From: Vibrio splendidus | Lineage (GTDB): Bacteria; Pseudomonadota; Gammaproteobacteria; Enterobacterales; Vibrionaceae | NCBI RefSeq assembly: GCF_001557875.1 | Contig: NZ_LNRF01000015.1 | Location: 1-64,000, forward strand | Direction: 5' to 3' | DNA length: 64,000 bases | Shown: positions 1 through 8,109 of the stretch, piece after piece | Layout: the number at the start of each line of letters is the position of its first letter | Numbering within the stretch: position 1 is the stretch's first letter | Program-made: the position numbers and the translations under genes | Notes under the pieces: generated by a model | What the model saw: only the letters and a program-made list of their open reading frames with translations | Databases searched by the model: none | Told to the model about the DNA's origin: nothing

Positions 1-1
1 A

Positions 2-86
2 TGGTGCGGTCGGAGAGACTTGAACTCTCACACCTCTCGGCGCCAGAACCTAAATCTGGTGCGTCTACCAATTCCGCCACGACCGC
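2..86 (-). tRNA. tRNA-Leu (TAG), copy 1
   Basis: An 85-nt class II tRNA with long variable arm and encoded CCA. The anticodon loop reads TTTAGGT, giving anticodon TAG. It is the most promoter-distal gene of the array visible here; the array may continue left of the window. Confidence 0.97.
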
Positions 87-141
87 AGCAAATCTTTATA
101 GTCATATCGAATATTGGTGCTTCAATAAGACATTGTATAAG

Positions 142-218
142 TGGTGGCTACTGCGGGATTTGAACCTGCGACCCCATCATTATGAGTGATGTGCTCTAAC
201 CAACTGAGCTAAGTAGCC
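142..218 (-). tRNA. tRNA-Met (CAT), elongator, copy 1
   Basis: A 77-nt tRNA with CCA encoded. The anticodon loop CTCATAA gives CAT. The 5' end GGCTACTTAGC pairs fully with the 3' acceptor strand, so it is an elongator Met tRNA rather than an initiator, which would have an unpaired first base. Confidence 0.96.
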
Positions 219-269
219 ATAATAAATCTAAATAGATTCACTATTTGTTCTCTAATGAAAGAGAAATAA

Positions 270-354
270 TGGTGCGGTCGGAGAGACTTGAACTCTCACA
301 CCTCTCGGCGCCAGAACCTAAATCTGGTGCGTCTACCAATTCCGCCACGACCGC
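270..354 (-). tRNA. tRNA-Leu (TAG), copy 2
   Basis: Sequence identical to copy 1 over 85 nt, with CCA. It is the first gene of the first 258-bp tandem unit (270-527). Confidence 0.97.
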
Positions 355-422
355 AGCAAAGCTTTTACTCTAGCGAAGAGTATAGTTAAGAAGACTTATG
401 GTTTGTCTAAGTAACGTTGTAA

Positions 423-497
423 TGGCTGGGCTACCTGGATTCGAACCAGGGAATGCTGGCATCAAAAGCCAGTGCCTTACCGCTTGGCGATAGCCCA
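423..497 (-). tRNA. tRNA-Gln (TTG), copy 1
   Basis: A 75-nt tRNA with CCA; anticodon loop TTTTGAT gives TTG. The acceptor stem TGGGCTA/TAGCCCA is fully paired. It lies in the first 258-bp unit. Confidence 0.97.
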
Positions 498-527
498 ACA
501 GTGATATCACTTAAGATATCTAAATAA

Positions 528-612
528 TGGTGCGGTCGGAGAGACTTGAACTCTCACACCTCTCGGCGCCAGAACCTAAATCTGGTGCGTCTACCAATTC
601 CGCCACGACCGC
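528..612 (-). tRNA. tRNA-Leu (TAG), copy 3
   Basis: Identical to the other Leu copies; starts the second 258-bp tandem unit. Confidence 0.97.
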
Positions 613-680
613 AGCAAAGCTTTTACTCTAGCGAAGAGTATAGTTAAGAAGACTTATGGTTTGTCTAAGTAACGTTGTAA

Positions 681-755
681 TGGCTGGGCTACCTGGATTC
701 GAACCAGGGAATGCTGGCATCAAAAGCCAGTGCCTTACCGCTTGGCGATAGCCCA
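681..755 (-). tRNA. tRNA-Gln (TTG), copy 2
   Basis: Identical to Gln copy 1, inside the second 258-bp tandem unit. Confidence 0.97.
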
Positions 756-785
756 ACAGTGATATCACTTAAGATATCTAAATAA

Positions 786-870
786 TGGTGCGGTCGGAGA
801 GACTTGAACTCTCACACCTCTCGGCGCCAGAACCTAAATCTGGTGCGTCTACCAATTCCGCCACGACCGC
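786..870 (-). tRNA. tRNA-Leu (TAG), copy 4
   Basis: Identical to the other Leu copies; starts the third 258-bp tandem unit. Confidence 0.97.
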
Positions 871-938
871 AGCAAAGCTTTTACTCTAGCGAAGAGTATA
901 GTTAAGAAGACTTATGGTTTGTCTAAGTAACGTTGTAA

Positions 939-1013
939 TGGCTGGGCTACCTGGATTCGAACCAGGGAATGCTGGCATCAAAAGCCAGTGCCTTACCGCT
1001 TGGCGATAGCCCA
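939..1013 (-). tRNA. tRNA-Gln (TTG), copy 3
   Basis: Identical to Gln copies 1 and 2, inside the third 258-bp tandem unit. Confidence 0.97.
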
Positions 1014-1043
1014 ACAATGATATCACTTAAGATATCTAAATAA

Positions 1044-1128
1044 TGGTGCGGTCGGAGAGACTTGAACTCTCACACCTCTCGGCGCCAGAACCTAAATCTG
1101 GTGCGTCTACCAATTCCGCCACGACCGC
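1044..1128 (-). tRNA. tRNA-Leu (TAG), copy 5
   Basis: Identical Leu gene. The spacer that follows differs from that of the three tandem units and resembles the spacers next to copies 1 and 6. Confidence 0.97.
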
Positions 1129-1223
1129 AGCAAATCTTTATAGTTATATCGACATTGGTGATTCGATGTAACGTTGTTCTTTTGGTTAACTACTTAAGTA
1201 ATCAAACAAAGAGTTTTAAATAG

Positions 1224-1298
1224 TGGCTGGGCTCCCTGGATTCGAACCAGGGAATGCTGGCATCAAAAGCCAGTGCCTTACCGCTTGGCGATAGCCCA
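1224..1298 (-). tRNA. tRNA-Gln (TTG), copy 4, acceptor-stem variant
   Basis: Same tRNA as the other Gln copies except for one base: the plus strand reads GGGCTCCC where the others read GGGCTACC. In the tRNA this puts G instead of U at position 66, opposite A7, breaking the last acceptor-stem pair while allowing the T-stem to extend. It may still be functional. Confidence 0.9.
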
Positions 1299-1328
1299 AC
1301 AATGATATCACTTAAGATATCTAAATAA

Positions 1329-1413
1329 TGGTGCGGTCGGAGAGACTTGAACTCTCACACCTCTCGGCGCCAGAACCTAAATCTGGTGCGTCTACCAATT
1401 CCGCCACGACCGC
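1329..1413 (-). tRNA. tRNA-Leu (TAG), copy 6
   Basis: Identical Leu gene with CCA, followed (in transcription, preceded) by a Met gene as with copies 1 and 7. Confidence 0.97.
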
Positions 1414-1487
1414 AGCAAATCTTTATAGTTATATCGACATTGGTAATTCAATATAACGTTGTTTTTTCTTCTTTCATAAAGAAAGAA

Positions 1488-1564
1488 TGGTGGCTACTGC
1501 GGGATTTGAACCTGCGACCCCATCATTATGAGTGATGTGCTCTAACCAACTGAGCTAAGTAGCC
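1488..1564 (-). tRNA. tRNA-Met (CAT), elongator, copy 2
   Basis: Identical to Met copy 1, with CCA and anticodon CAT. Confidence 0.96.
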
Positions 1565-1641
1565 ATCTGAGAGCGAAGTAATATAATATAATCTCGCTTT
1601 CAATGCCATTATCTTTTTAAAGATAATTACACTTTAAATTG

Positions 1642-1716
1642 TGGCTGGGCTACCTGGATTCGAACCAGGGAATGCTGGCATCAAAAGCCAGTGCCTTACC
1701 GCTTGGCGATAGCCCA
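1642..1716 (-). tRNA. tRNA-Gln (TTG), copy 5
   Basis: Standard Gln sequence with intact acceptor stem. Confidence 0.97.
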
Positions 1717-1745
1717 ACAATGATATCACTTAAGATATCTCAATA

Positions 1746-1830
1746 TGGTGCGGTCGGAGAGACTTGAACTCTCACACCTCTCGGCGCCAGAACCTAAATC
1801 TGGTGCGTCTACCAATTCCGCCACGACCGC
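1746..1830 (-). tRNA. tRNA-Leu (TAG), copy 7
   Basis: Identical Leu gene, second in transcription order after the promoter-proximal Met gene. Confidence 0.97.
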
Positions 1831-1897
1831 TTTACTTTCCTAAAAACTCTTGTCGTTAATAAACATGTGTTTAATAACAAACAGAGTGCTTAGGAAA

Positions 1898-1974
1898 TGG
1901 TGGCTACTGCGGGATTTGAACCTGCGACCCCATCATTATGAGTGATGTGCTCTAACCAACTGAGCTAAGTAGCC
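1898..1974 (-). tRNA. tRNA-Met (CAT), elongator, copy 3, promoter-proximal
   Basis: Identical to the other Met copies. It is the first gene of the array in transcription order, about 55 nt downstream of the strong promoter at 2030-2058. Confidence 0.96.
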
Positions 1975-2029
1975 ATTTCCAAATTGTCGTTCATTTCGAG
2001 ACGTTGCCGCTTCGTTGTGAACGGGGCGC

Positions 2030-2058
2030 ATTATGCGTAGTTGAGCGAAACCCGTCAA
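2030..2058 (-). promoter_or_regulatory. Strong promoter of the tRNA array
   Basis: On the minus strand TTGACG (2053-2058) and CATAAT (2030-2035) are separated by exactly 17 bp. A GC-rich stretch (GCGCCCCG) follows the -10 box, the discriminator type linked to stringent control of stable RNA genes. No other good promoter is seen inside the array, so all 15 tRNAs are probably one transcript. Confidence 0.85.
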
Positions 2059-2203
2059 CTTTTTTTTTGAATAAATCGCGAATAAACATCTGTTCGGTTT
2101 CTTTTTAGGCAAAGAGGCGTATTTGTCGACAAAAAACAGGTCTAAAAGGCGATATATATAGGAAGTTAAGTTTCTGATAAGGGGCAAATTAGAAAGGGAA
2201 AAA

Positions 2204-2236
2204 ACAAAAAGGCCAGTGAATTCACTGGCCTTTTTT
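2204..2236. terminator. Bidirectional terminator between ychF and the tRNA array
   Basis: The 20-bp perfect inverted repeat GGCCAGTGAATTCACTGGCC is flanked by an A-run on the left and a T-run on the right, so it can end ychF transcription on the minus strand. Confidence 0.85.
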
Positions 2237-2254
2237 CTAGATGTTTAATCAGAA

Positions 2255-3346
2255 TTATACGTTGAAGCGGAAGTGAACAACGTCACCATCTTTAACGATG
2301 TATTCTTTACCTTCAAGGCGCCATTTACCTGCGTCTTTCGCACCGCTCTCACCGTTAAACTCGATGAAGTGATCAAATCCTACTACTTCTGCACGGATGA
2401 AACCTTTCTCGAAGTCTGTGTGGATCTTACCCGCGGCTTGTGGCGCAGTTGCACCTACAGGGATTGTCCAAGCGCGAACTTCTTTAACGCCAGCAGTGAA
2501 GTAAGTTTGAAGAGTCAGTAGTTCGTAACCAGAGCGGATCACTCGGTTAAGACCTGGTTCTTCGATCCCCATATCCGCTAGGAACTCTTCGCGATCTTCG
2601 TCATCAAGTTCGGAAAGCTCAGATTCGATTGCTGCACAAACTGCAACAACTACGTTGTTTTCGTTTTCAGCGTATTCACGAACAGCGTCTAGGTATGGGT
2701 TATTTTCAAAACCATCTTCTGCAACGTTTGCGATGTACATTGTTGGCTTAAGCGTTAGGAAGTTTAGGTAGCCGATTGCTGCCGCTTCTTCTTTGCCAAG
2801 TTCAACAGTGCGCGCCATACCACCTTCAGTTAGAACTGGAAGTAGCTTTTCTAGTACAGTGATTTCGAATTTAGCGTCTTTGTCGCCGCCTTTTGCTTTC
2901 TTTGCGTTACGTTGAATTGCACGCTCACAGCTGTCTAAGTCAGCCAGTGCAAGTTCAAGGTTGATCACTTCGATATCTTCGATTGGAGATACTTTACCAG
3001 CAACGTGAACAATGTTTTCATTTTCAAAGCAGCGTACAACGTGACCGATAGCGTCAGTTTCACGGATGTTAGCTAGGAACTTGTTACCAAGACCTTCACC
3101 TTTAGATGCGCCAGCAACTAGGCCCGCGATATCTACGAATTCCATTGTCGTTGGAAGGATCTTCTGTGGATTAACAATTTTTGCTAATGCATCTAAGCGT
3201 AGATCTGGAACCGGAACGATACCTGTGTTTGGTTCGATCGTACAAAATGGAAAGTTTGCTGCTTCGATGCCTGCTTTCGTCAGTGCGTTAAACAGAGTTG
3301 ACTTACCAACGTTTGGTAGACCAACGATGCCACATTTAAAACCCAT
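2255..3346 (-). CDS. ychF: Ribosome-binding ATPase YchF (Obg family)
   Basis: A 363-residue cytosolic P-loop ATPase of the Obg family that binds ribosomes and is tied to oxidative stress responses in other bacteria. The Walker A motif GLPNVGKS lies at 9-16. The usual NKxD is replaced by an NVAE-type motif (the NMxE class), which gives ATP rather than GTP preference in this family. A C-terminal TGS domain follows. The reading frame opens 20 codons upstream, but the conserved MGFKCGIVG start at 3346 gives the exact E. coli length. It lies 10 nt after pth, the standard pth-ychF pair. Confidence 0.97.
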   Translation of the reverse strand: MGFKCGIVGLPNVGKSTLFNALTKAGIEAANFPFCTIEPNTGIVPVPDLRLDALAKIVNPQKILPTTMEFVDIAGLVAGASKGEGLGNKFLANIRETDAIGHVVRCFENENIVHVAGKVSPIEDIEVINLELALADLDSCERAIQRNAKKAKGGDKDAKFEITVLEKLLPVLTEGGMARTVELGKEEAAAIGYLNFLTLKPTMYIANVAEDGFENNPYLDAVREYAENENNVVVAVCAAIESELSELDDEDREEFLADMGIEEPGLNRVIRSGYELLTLQTYFTAGVKEVRAWTIPVGATAPQAAGKIHTDFEKGFIRAEVVGFDHFIEFNGESGAKDAGKWRLEGKEYIVKDGDVVHFRFNV

Positions 3347-3356
3347 GATATAAACC

Positions 3357-3947
3357 TTATTCTGCTTTGAACGTATGTAAGCGATTTTGTGCTTTTGGTA
3401 GGCCATCTTTTAATAAGATGTCTAGGCTGCGAACCGATTCGTCAACGACGGCCTCGATACACTCTTGCTCTTTTTGAGGAGCTTTGCCTAATACATAACC
3501 TGCAACTTTATCTTTGTGTCCTGGATGGCCGATGCCTAATCTAAGACGATAGAATTCTTTATTGTTACCCTGCTTGCTGATGATGTCTTTCAGACCATTA
3601 TGTCCACCATGACCACCACCTTTTTTAAACTTTCCAATACCTGGAGGAAGATCTAACTCATCGTGAGCGACCATGATCTCTTCTGGTTTAATTTGGTAGA
3701 ACTTTGCTAAGGCTGCAACTGCTTTGCCAGACAAGTTCATAAAAGTCGTTGGGATCAGCAAACGAAGATCTTCACCGTGAACCATGATACGACCCGTTAG
3801 GCCAAAGAACTTTGGTTCGTTCTTTAGTGTCACGTTATGTACACGCGCTAATTCTTCAACTACCCAAGCACCCGCATTGTGGCGAGTTTTGGCGTATTCT
3901 GGACCTGGATTAGCCAGTCCAACGAGAAGTTTTATTTGTTGGCTCAA
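3357..3947 (-). CDS. pth: Peptidyl-tRNA hydrolase
   Basis: A 196-residue cytosolic enzyme that cleaves the ester bond of peptidyl-tRNAs dropped by ribosomes, recycling tRNA. Family catalytic residues are visible: Asn13 in LANPG, His23 in TRHNAG, Asn71 in TFMNLSG and Asp96 in AHDELD. Length matches the family. It is the first gene of a pth-ychF operon and is separated from the upstream prs gene by a terminator, so it probably has its own promoter in the 3948-4070 interval. Confidence 0.97.
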   Translation of the reverse strand: MSQQIKLLVGLANPGPEYAKTRHNAGAWVVEELARVHNVTLKNEPKFFGLTGRIMVHGEDLRLLIPTTFMNLSGKAVAALAKFYQIKPEEIMVAHDELDLPPGIGKFKKGGGHGGHNGLKDIISKQGNNKEFYRLRLGIGHPGHKDKVAGYVLGKAPQKEQECIEAVVDESVRSLDILLKDGLPKAQNRLHTFKAE

Positions 3948-4075
3948 GGTATGGATCTCTCTCGGGATTTCAAAAAGCGCCGTATGATATCACAGTTTAT
4001 GAAAAAGGTGCGAGCTAGCTGATAGCTGCGCGATTATTCCTGTTTGTGATAACTAGCAGTGCAATATTACTCAGA

Positions 4076-4110
4076 CATAAAAAAAGCACTTCATTGACTG
4101 AAGTGCTTAA
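4076..4110 (-). terminator. Terminator of prs
   Basis: The stem AGCACTTCA / TGAAGTGCT with a short loop is followed on the minus strand by a run of seven Ts. It closes the lolB-ispE-prs transcription unit before pth. Confidence 0.8.
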
Positions 4111-4169
4111 TGTCTTTCTCTAGCGTATTTCTAAAACCAAGCTTTTGTAAAAAAGCTATAAAGCTTGGA

Positions 4170-5114
4170 TTAGTTGAACATCGCTGAGATTGATTCTTCA
4201 TTGCTGATACGACGAATCGCTTCAGCAAGCATGCGAGAAAGGCTAAGTGTTGTCACTTTACCAGTCGCAGCCATCTCTGGAGATAGAGAGATAGAATCCG
4301 TTACGATAACTTGATCTAGAACAGAGTTCTTGATGTTGTTCGCAGCAGTACCAGAGAAAACAGCGTGAGTTGCGTAAGCGAATACACGCTTAGCACCGCG
4401 CTCTTTAAGCGCTTCAGCTGCTTTACATAGTGTGCCACCAGTATCGATCATGTCATCAACGATAACACAGTCACGGCCTTCAACATCACCGATTAGGTTC
4501 ATTACTTCAGAAACGTTAGCACGTGGACGACGCTTATCAACGATAGCGATGTCAACATCACCTAGCGCTTTAGCCGTTGCACGAGCACGTACAACACCAC
4601 CAAGGTCTGGAGAAACCACAACTGGGTTTTCTAGACCACGGTTAGCCATGTCTTCTAGAAGAACTGGAGTGCCGAAGATGTTATCAACAGGTACATCGAA
4701 GAAGCCTTGGATTTGCTCTGCGTGTAGGTCGATAGTAAGAACGCGGTCAACGCCAACGTTAGAAAGGAAATCTGCAACAACTTTTGCAGTAATTGGCACA
4801 CGAGCAGAACGTACACGACGATCTTGACGGGCATAACCGAAGTAAGGGATTACAGCAGTAATACGGCCAGCAGAAGCACGGCGCATTGCGTCAATCATTA
4901 CCACCAATTCCATTAGGTTGTCATTGGTTGGTGCACAAGTTGATTGAATCAGGAATACATCGCTACCACGAACGTTTTCATTGATTTGAACAGCGACTTC
5001 GCCATCAGAAAAACGGTCTACAGTAGCATCGCCAAGAGAGATGTATAGACGATCAGCAATACGTTGGGCTAGTTCAGGTGTTGCGTTACCAGCAAATAGC
5101 TTCATATCAGGCAC
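4170..5114 (-). CDS. prs: Ribose-phosphate pyrophosphokinase (PRPP synthetase)
   Basis: A 314-residue cytosolic enzyme that makes PRPP from ribose 5-phosphate and ATP, the precursor of purines, pyrimidines, NAD, His and Trp. The tandem phosphoribosyltransferase fold is clear: the flexible-loop region with YARQDRR, the catalytic His of DLHAEQIQGFF, and the PRPP-binding loop DCVIVDDMIDTGGT in the C-terminal half. The length is that of the class I enzyme. It starts 27 nt after ispE on the same strand with no terminator between, as in many gammaproteobacteria (lolB-ispE-prs). Confidence 0.97.
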   Translation of the reverse strand: MPDMKLFAGNATPELAQRIADRLYISLGDATVDRFSDGEVAVQINENVRGSDVFLIQSTCAPTNDNLMELVVMIDAMRRASAGRITAVIPYFGYARQDRRVRSARVPITAKVVADFLSNVGVDRVLTIDLHAEQIQGFFDVPVDNIFGTPVLLEDMANRGLENPVVVSPDLGGVVRARATAKALGDVDIAIVDKRRPRANVSEVMNLIGDVEGRDCVIVDDMIDTGGTLCKAAEALKERGAKRVFAYATHAVFSGTAANNIKNSVLDQVIVTDSISLSPEMAATGKVTTLSLSRMLAEAIRRISNEESISAMFN

Positions 5115-5141
5115 GGTGGAAACCTCGGGTTGCGTCCAGTT

Positions 5142-6017
5142 TTAAATAGATTGTGGGTGGGCTGATTGGTATTCAGCCAGAGTTTCTTTTAAAGGAGAAA
5201 TGTTTCTTCCTTTTGCTACGAAAGCGGAAACTGTGTCAAGTAGTTTTTCTTGTACCGATTCGGCTTCTTTTTTGCTGCTAAACTCAGCAAAAATGCATGA
5301 ACCGGATCCAGTCAATCTTGACGGCGCGTATTGTAGCAGCCATGAAAGTTGCTTATCAACCTCTGGGTACAGCATTCGCACAATTTTTTCGCAATCGTTT
5401 ACGTATTCTTGTTCTAGAAGCGTTGATAGTGCTCGCTTTGGCGTGCTTCGAGTTAATTCTGAATGTGCAAATATGTCTGCAGTTGCTATGCTCACTTGAG
5501 GTTTAACCACAAGATACCATTTTTCACCCGGATTAGCGGGTTGTAGCTGTTCGCCTACGCCTTCAGCAAAGGCAGCATGACCACGAACAAATACCGGGAC
5601 ATCTGCTCCAAGCTTTAAACCGATTTCGGCGAGCTGATCATCTGAGAGATCGAGTTGCCATAAATAATTAAGCGCGACTAATACAGTTGCTGCATTTGAA
5701 GAGCCTCCGCCAATGCCACCTCCCATAGGCAGCACTTTCTTGAGTTCAATATCCGCACCGAAAGACGTTGAGGTATATTGCTGCAGCGCAGTAGCGGCTT
5801 TCCAGATCAAGTTGTCTTCAAGTGCTACACCAAGAATTTCTGGTGTGATTGTTATCGAGCTAGTTTCTGAGTTTGCAGTGACCGTCAGTTCATCACCAAA
5901 ATCGACAAACTGAAATAAGGTTTGAAGTTCGTGATAGCCATTGTCACGTCGACCAGTGATATAAAGAAATAGATTCAGCTTTGCTGGAGAAGGCCAGTGT
6001 GTTGGTGTTGTAATCAT
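5142..6017 (-). CDS. ispE: 4-diphosphocytidyl-2-C-methyl-D-erythritol kinase
   Basis: GHMP-family kinase of the MEP isoprenoid pathway that phosphorylates CDP-methylerythritol at the 2-hydroxyl. With the start used here it has 291 residues: PAKLNLFL with the catalytic Lys13, the glycine-rich ATP loop GGGIGGGSSN at about 99-108, and GADVP with the catalytic Asp139. The ATG at 6017 overlaps the lolB stop as ATGA, indicating translational coupling. A GTG five codons upstream (6032) is an alternative start. It sits between lolB and prs in a conserved operon. Confidence 0.95.
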   Translation of the reverse strand: MITTPTHWPSPAKLNLFLYITGRRDNGYHELQTLFQFVDFGDELTVTANSETSSITITPEILGVALEDNLIWKAATALQQYTSTSFGADIELKKVLPMGGGIGGGSSNAATVLVALNYLWQLDLSDDQLAEIGLKLGADVPVFVRGHAAFAEGVGEQLQPANPGEKWYLVVKPQVSIATADIFAHSELTRSTPKRALSTLLEQEYVNDCEKIVRMLYPEVDKQLSWLLQYAPSRLTGSGSCIFAEFSSKKEAESVQEKLLDTVSAFVAKGRNISPLKETLAEYQSAHPQSI

Positions 6018-6661
6018 TTTTTCAGTGTCCACTTCGAAACTACGATGTTGATTTTGTTTTGGTCTTGCTTGAAAGATAGTCGAGTAGGGAGCGGAATCGT
6101 CTCCACATTTACTTTGTCTTCACCAGATTGCAGCGTACTCGGCATCTCTGTATTGCGATAGTTAGCAAAACTCAGAGTCCATAGTTGGTTGCTGACTTGC
6201 TTGGTTAGTGACTCAAGGGTGTTCGTTGTATTTAGCTGATAGCTATCCGCTTGGTCTGGAATGCCAAGGAACCATTGTGGCAGATGATCAACAGGGATCT
6301 TCAAGCCTGTAAGCTGCTCAACCAAAATAGAGGCGCTCGCGTGGGTAAATACTTGGTCATCATAAGTGACGACTTTGGCGCCAGATGGATCAATGGTTAG
6401 GTTCAATGCGGTTTGACCGAGAAAAGTCGTAAGCCTTAATTGACTCTGATTTGGAGAATGCTTCCAAATGAAATTTAGGCTTTGGCGTTGCTCTGGAGAA
6501 ATGTAAGCGAGCTTGCCAGAGGCTTGGTAATTTTCTATCTGTATAAGCCGGTTTTGGTGACTTTGCCACTCAACGCTAGTAGGTTGTTCTGGTATAGACG
6601 AGCAACCCACCATAATTATGGTCATAAAAATAAGAGACGTGATTTTACGAAGCTTGCTCAT
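6014..6661 (-). CDS. lolB: Outer-membrane lipoprotein LolB
   Basis: A 215-residue lipoprotein that receives lipoproteins from periplasmic LolA and inserts them into the outer membrane. The N-terminus is a signal peptide ending in a lipobox (MVGC, Cys20 lipidated), and Ser21-Ser22 do not signal inner-membrane retention. The rest fits the LolB/LolA half-barrel (Trp/Phe-rich strands, LEQLTGLKIPVDHLPQW segment). It is the first gene of lolB-ispE-prs and diverges from hemA, the classical arrangement. Confidence 0.93.
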   Translation of the reverse strand: MSKLRKITSLIFMTIIMVGCSSIPEQPTSVEWQSHQNRLIQIENYQASGKLAYISPEQRQSLNFIWKHSPNQSQLRLTTFLGQTALNLTIDPSGAKVVTYDDQVFTHASASILVEQLTGLKIPVDHLPQWFLGIPDQADSYQLNTTNTLESLTKQVSNQLWTLSFANYRNTEMPSTLQSGEDKVNVETIPLPTRLSFKQDQNKINIVVSKWTLKK

Positions 6662-6821
6662 ATTTGCTCACAACTTGTTCAAATTTATCTGAAAAACGTC
6701 TCAACTATAGCATTGAATTCACGAAGTCAGGAAAACAAATCCCGCTTGCTCTTTAAATAGAGCCATGCATCAAGTAAAATTCGCCCCTTGTTTCCATTCC
6801 CTGATCGAGAACTTCTGATAC

Positions 6822-8081
6822 ATGTCTTTGCTTGCCGTAGGTATCAATCACAATACAGCGTCGGTTGAATTGCGAGAAAAAGTCGCTTTTGGTCCAGATA
6901 AATTATCTGAGGCACTCAAGCAACTTAACGCAAATGCACACGTAAATGGAAGTGTCATACTTTCTACCTGTAATCGAACTGAAGTGTATTGTGACGTCAA
7001 AGGCGTTGCAAAAAACAAGTTGATCGATTGGCTGTCAGTGTTCCATCAAGTTAGTCCTGAAGAGCTAAAACCAAGTCTTTATATCCATGAAGAGCAGGCA
7101 GCGATTAAGCATTTAATGCGTGTAGCTTGTGGTTTGGACTCTTTAGTATTGGGCGAGCCACAGATCTTAGGTCAGGTGAAGCAAGCTTATACAGACTCGC
7201 GAGAGAACAAATCTGTTGATGCTTCAATGGAAAAGCTGTTTCAGAAGTCATTCTCTGTCGCGAAGCGTGTTCGAACTGAAACGGAGATCGGCGGAAGCGC
7301 GGTTTCGGTTGCTTACGCAGCTTGTACATTAGCCAAACATATTTTTGAATCAATTGCCGATTCAACTGTGTTATTGGTGGGTGCGGGTGAAACGATTGAG
7401 TTGGTGGCTAAGCATCTGTCAGCGAATGGCTGTACCAAGATGATTGTGGCTAACCGAACTCGTGAGCGTGCATTAGGGCTAGCAGAAGAATTTGGTGCTG
7501 AAGTGATCAGCCTCAATGAGATTCCTGATCATCTGCATAGAGCAGATATCGTGATCAGCTCAACCGCAAGTCCGTTACCTATTATTGGTAAAGGCATGGT
7601 AGAGACAGCTCTTAAGACAAGAAAACATCAACCGATGCTGTTGGTTGATATTGCGGTTCCTCGTGATGTGGAATCTCAGGTCGGTGAGTTAAACGACGCC
7701 TACCTTTATTCAGTGGATGATCTGCAGTCGATTGTTGATGGCAACATCGAACAACGCAAAGTGGAAGCGATTCAAGCGGAAGCAATAGTTAGCGAAGAAA
7801 GTGCGGCATTCATGAGTTGGATGCGTTCACTACAAGCAGTAGACAGTATTCGTGACTACCGTAAATCGGCCAATGAAATCCGAGAAGAATTATTAAGTAA
7901 AAGTTTACAATCACTTGCCGCTGGTGGTGACCCTGAGAAACTCTTACTTGAGCTAAGTAATAAGCTCACAAACAAATTGATCCATGCTCCAACGCGTGCA
8001 CTTCAAAGTGCAGCAGAGCAAGGAGAACCTGCAAAATTAATGGTCATTAGACAGAGTTTGGGCTTAGAAAACCCTCAATAA
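6822..8081 (+). CDS. hemA: Glutamyl-tRNA reductase
   Basis: A 419-residue cytosolic enzyme that reduces glutamyl-tRNA(Glu) with NADPH to glutamate-1-semialdehyde, the first committed step of C5-pathway haem synthesis. Visible features: the N-terminal catalytic domain with STCNRTEVY and nucleophile Cys50, LGEPQILGQVK, the Rossmann domain around VLLVGAGET, and a C-terminal dimerisation helix region. It is divergent from lolB and followed after 28 nt by prfA, the conserved hemA-prfA-prmC order. Confidence 0.97.
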   Translation: MSLLAVGINHNTASVELREKVAFGPDKLSEALKQLNANAHVNGSVILSTCNRTEVYCDVKGVAKNKLIDWLSVFHQVSPEELKPSLYIHEEQAAIKHLMRVACGLDSLVLGEPQILGQVKQAYTDSRENKSVDASMEKLFQKSFSVAKRVRTETEIGGSAVSVAYAACTLAKHIFESIADSTVLLVGAGETIELVAKHLSANGCTKMIVANRTRERALGLAEEFGAEVISLNEIPDHLHRADIVISSTASPLPIIGKGMVETALKTRKHQPMLLVDIAVPRDVESQVGELNDAYLYSVDDLQSIVDGNIEQRKVEAIQAEAIVSEESAAFMSWMRSLQAVDSIRDYRKSANEIREELLSKSLQSLAAGGDPEKLLLELSNKLTNKLIHAPTRALQSAAEQGEPAKLMVIRQSLGLENPQ

Positions 8082-8109
8082 TATTAGACCTCCAACAGAA
8101 TAAGACATT

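Larger units (their letters stand above)
270..1043. repeat. Three tandem 258-bp Leu-Gln tRNA units
   Basis: Units 270-527, 528-785 and 786-1043 each hold one tRNA-Leu, an identical 68-nt spacer, one tRNA-Gln and a short spacer with GATATC-type inverted bases. The only difference I see is one base just after Gln in the third unit. Spacers as well as genes are identical, so the units were copied recently, probably by unequal recombination. Confidence 0.93.

Noticed and set aside
1..1830. Regularly spaced repeats resembling a CRISPR array
   Set aside because: The repeats are tRNA genes with full cloverleaf pairing and CCA ends; spacers are themselves repeated.
1..2060. tRNA array as a prophage or island insertion site
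   Set aside because: No integrase, attachment repeat or foreign gene lies next to it in the window.
1936..2187. An 83-codon minus-strand open frame over the tRNA-Met gene and leader
   Set aside because: It overlaps the tRNA gene and its promoter and has no ribosome-binding site or protein-like composition.
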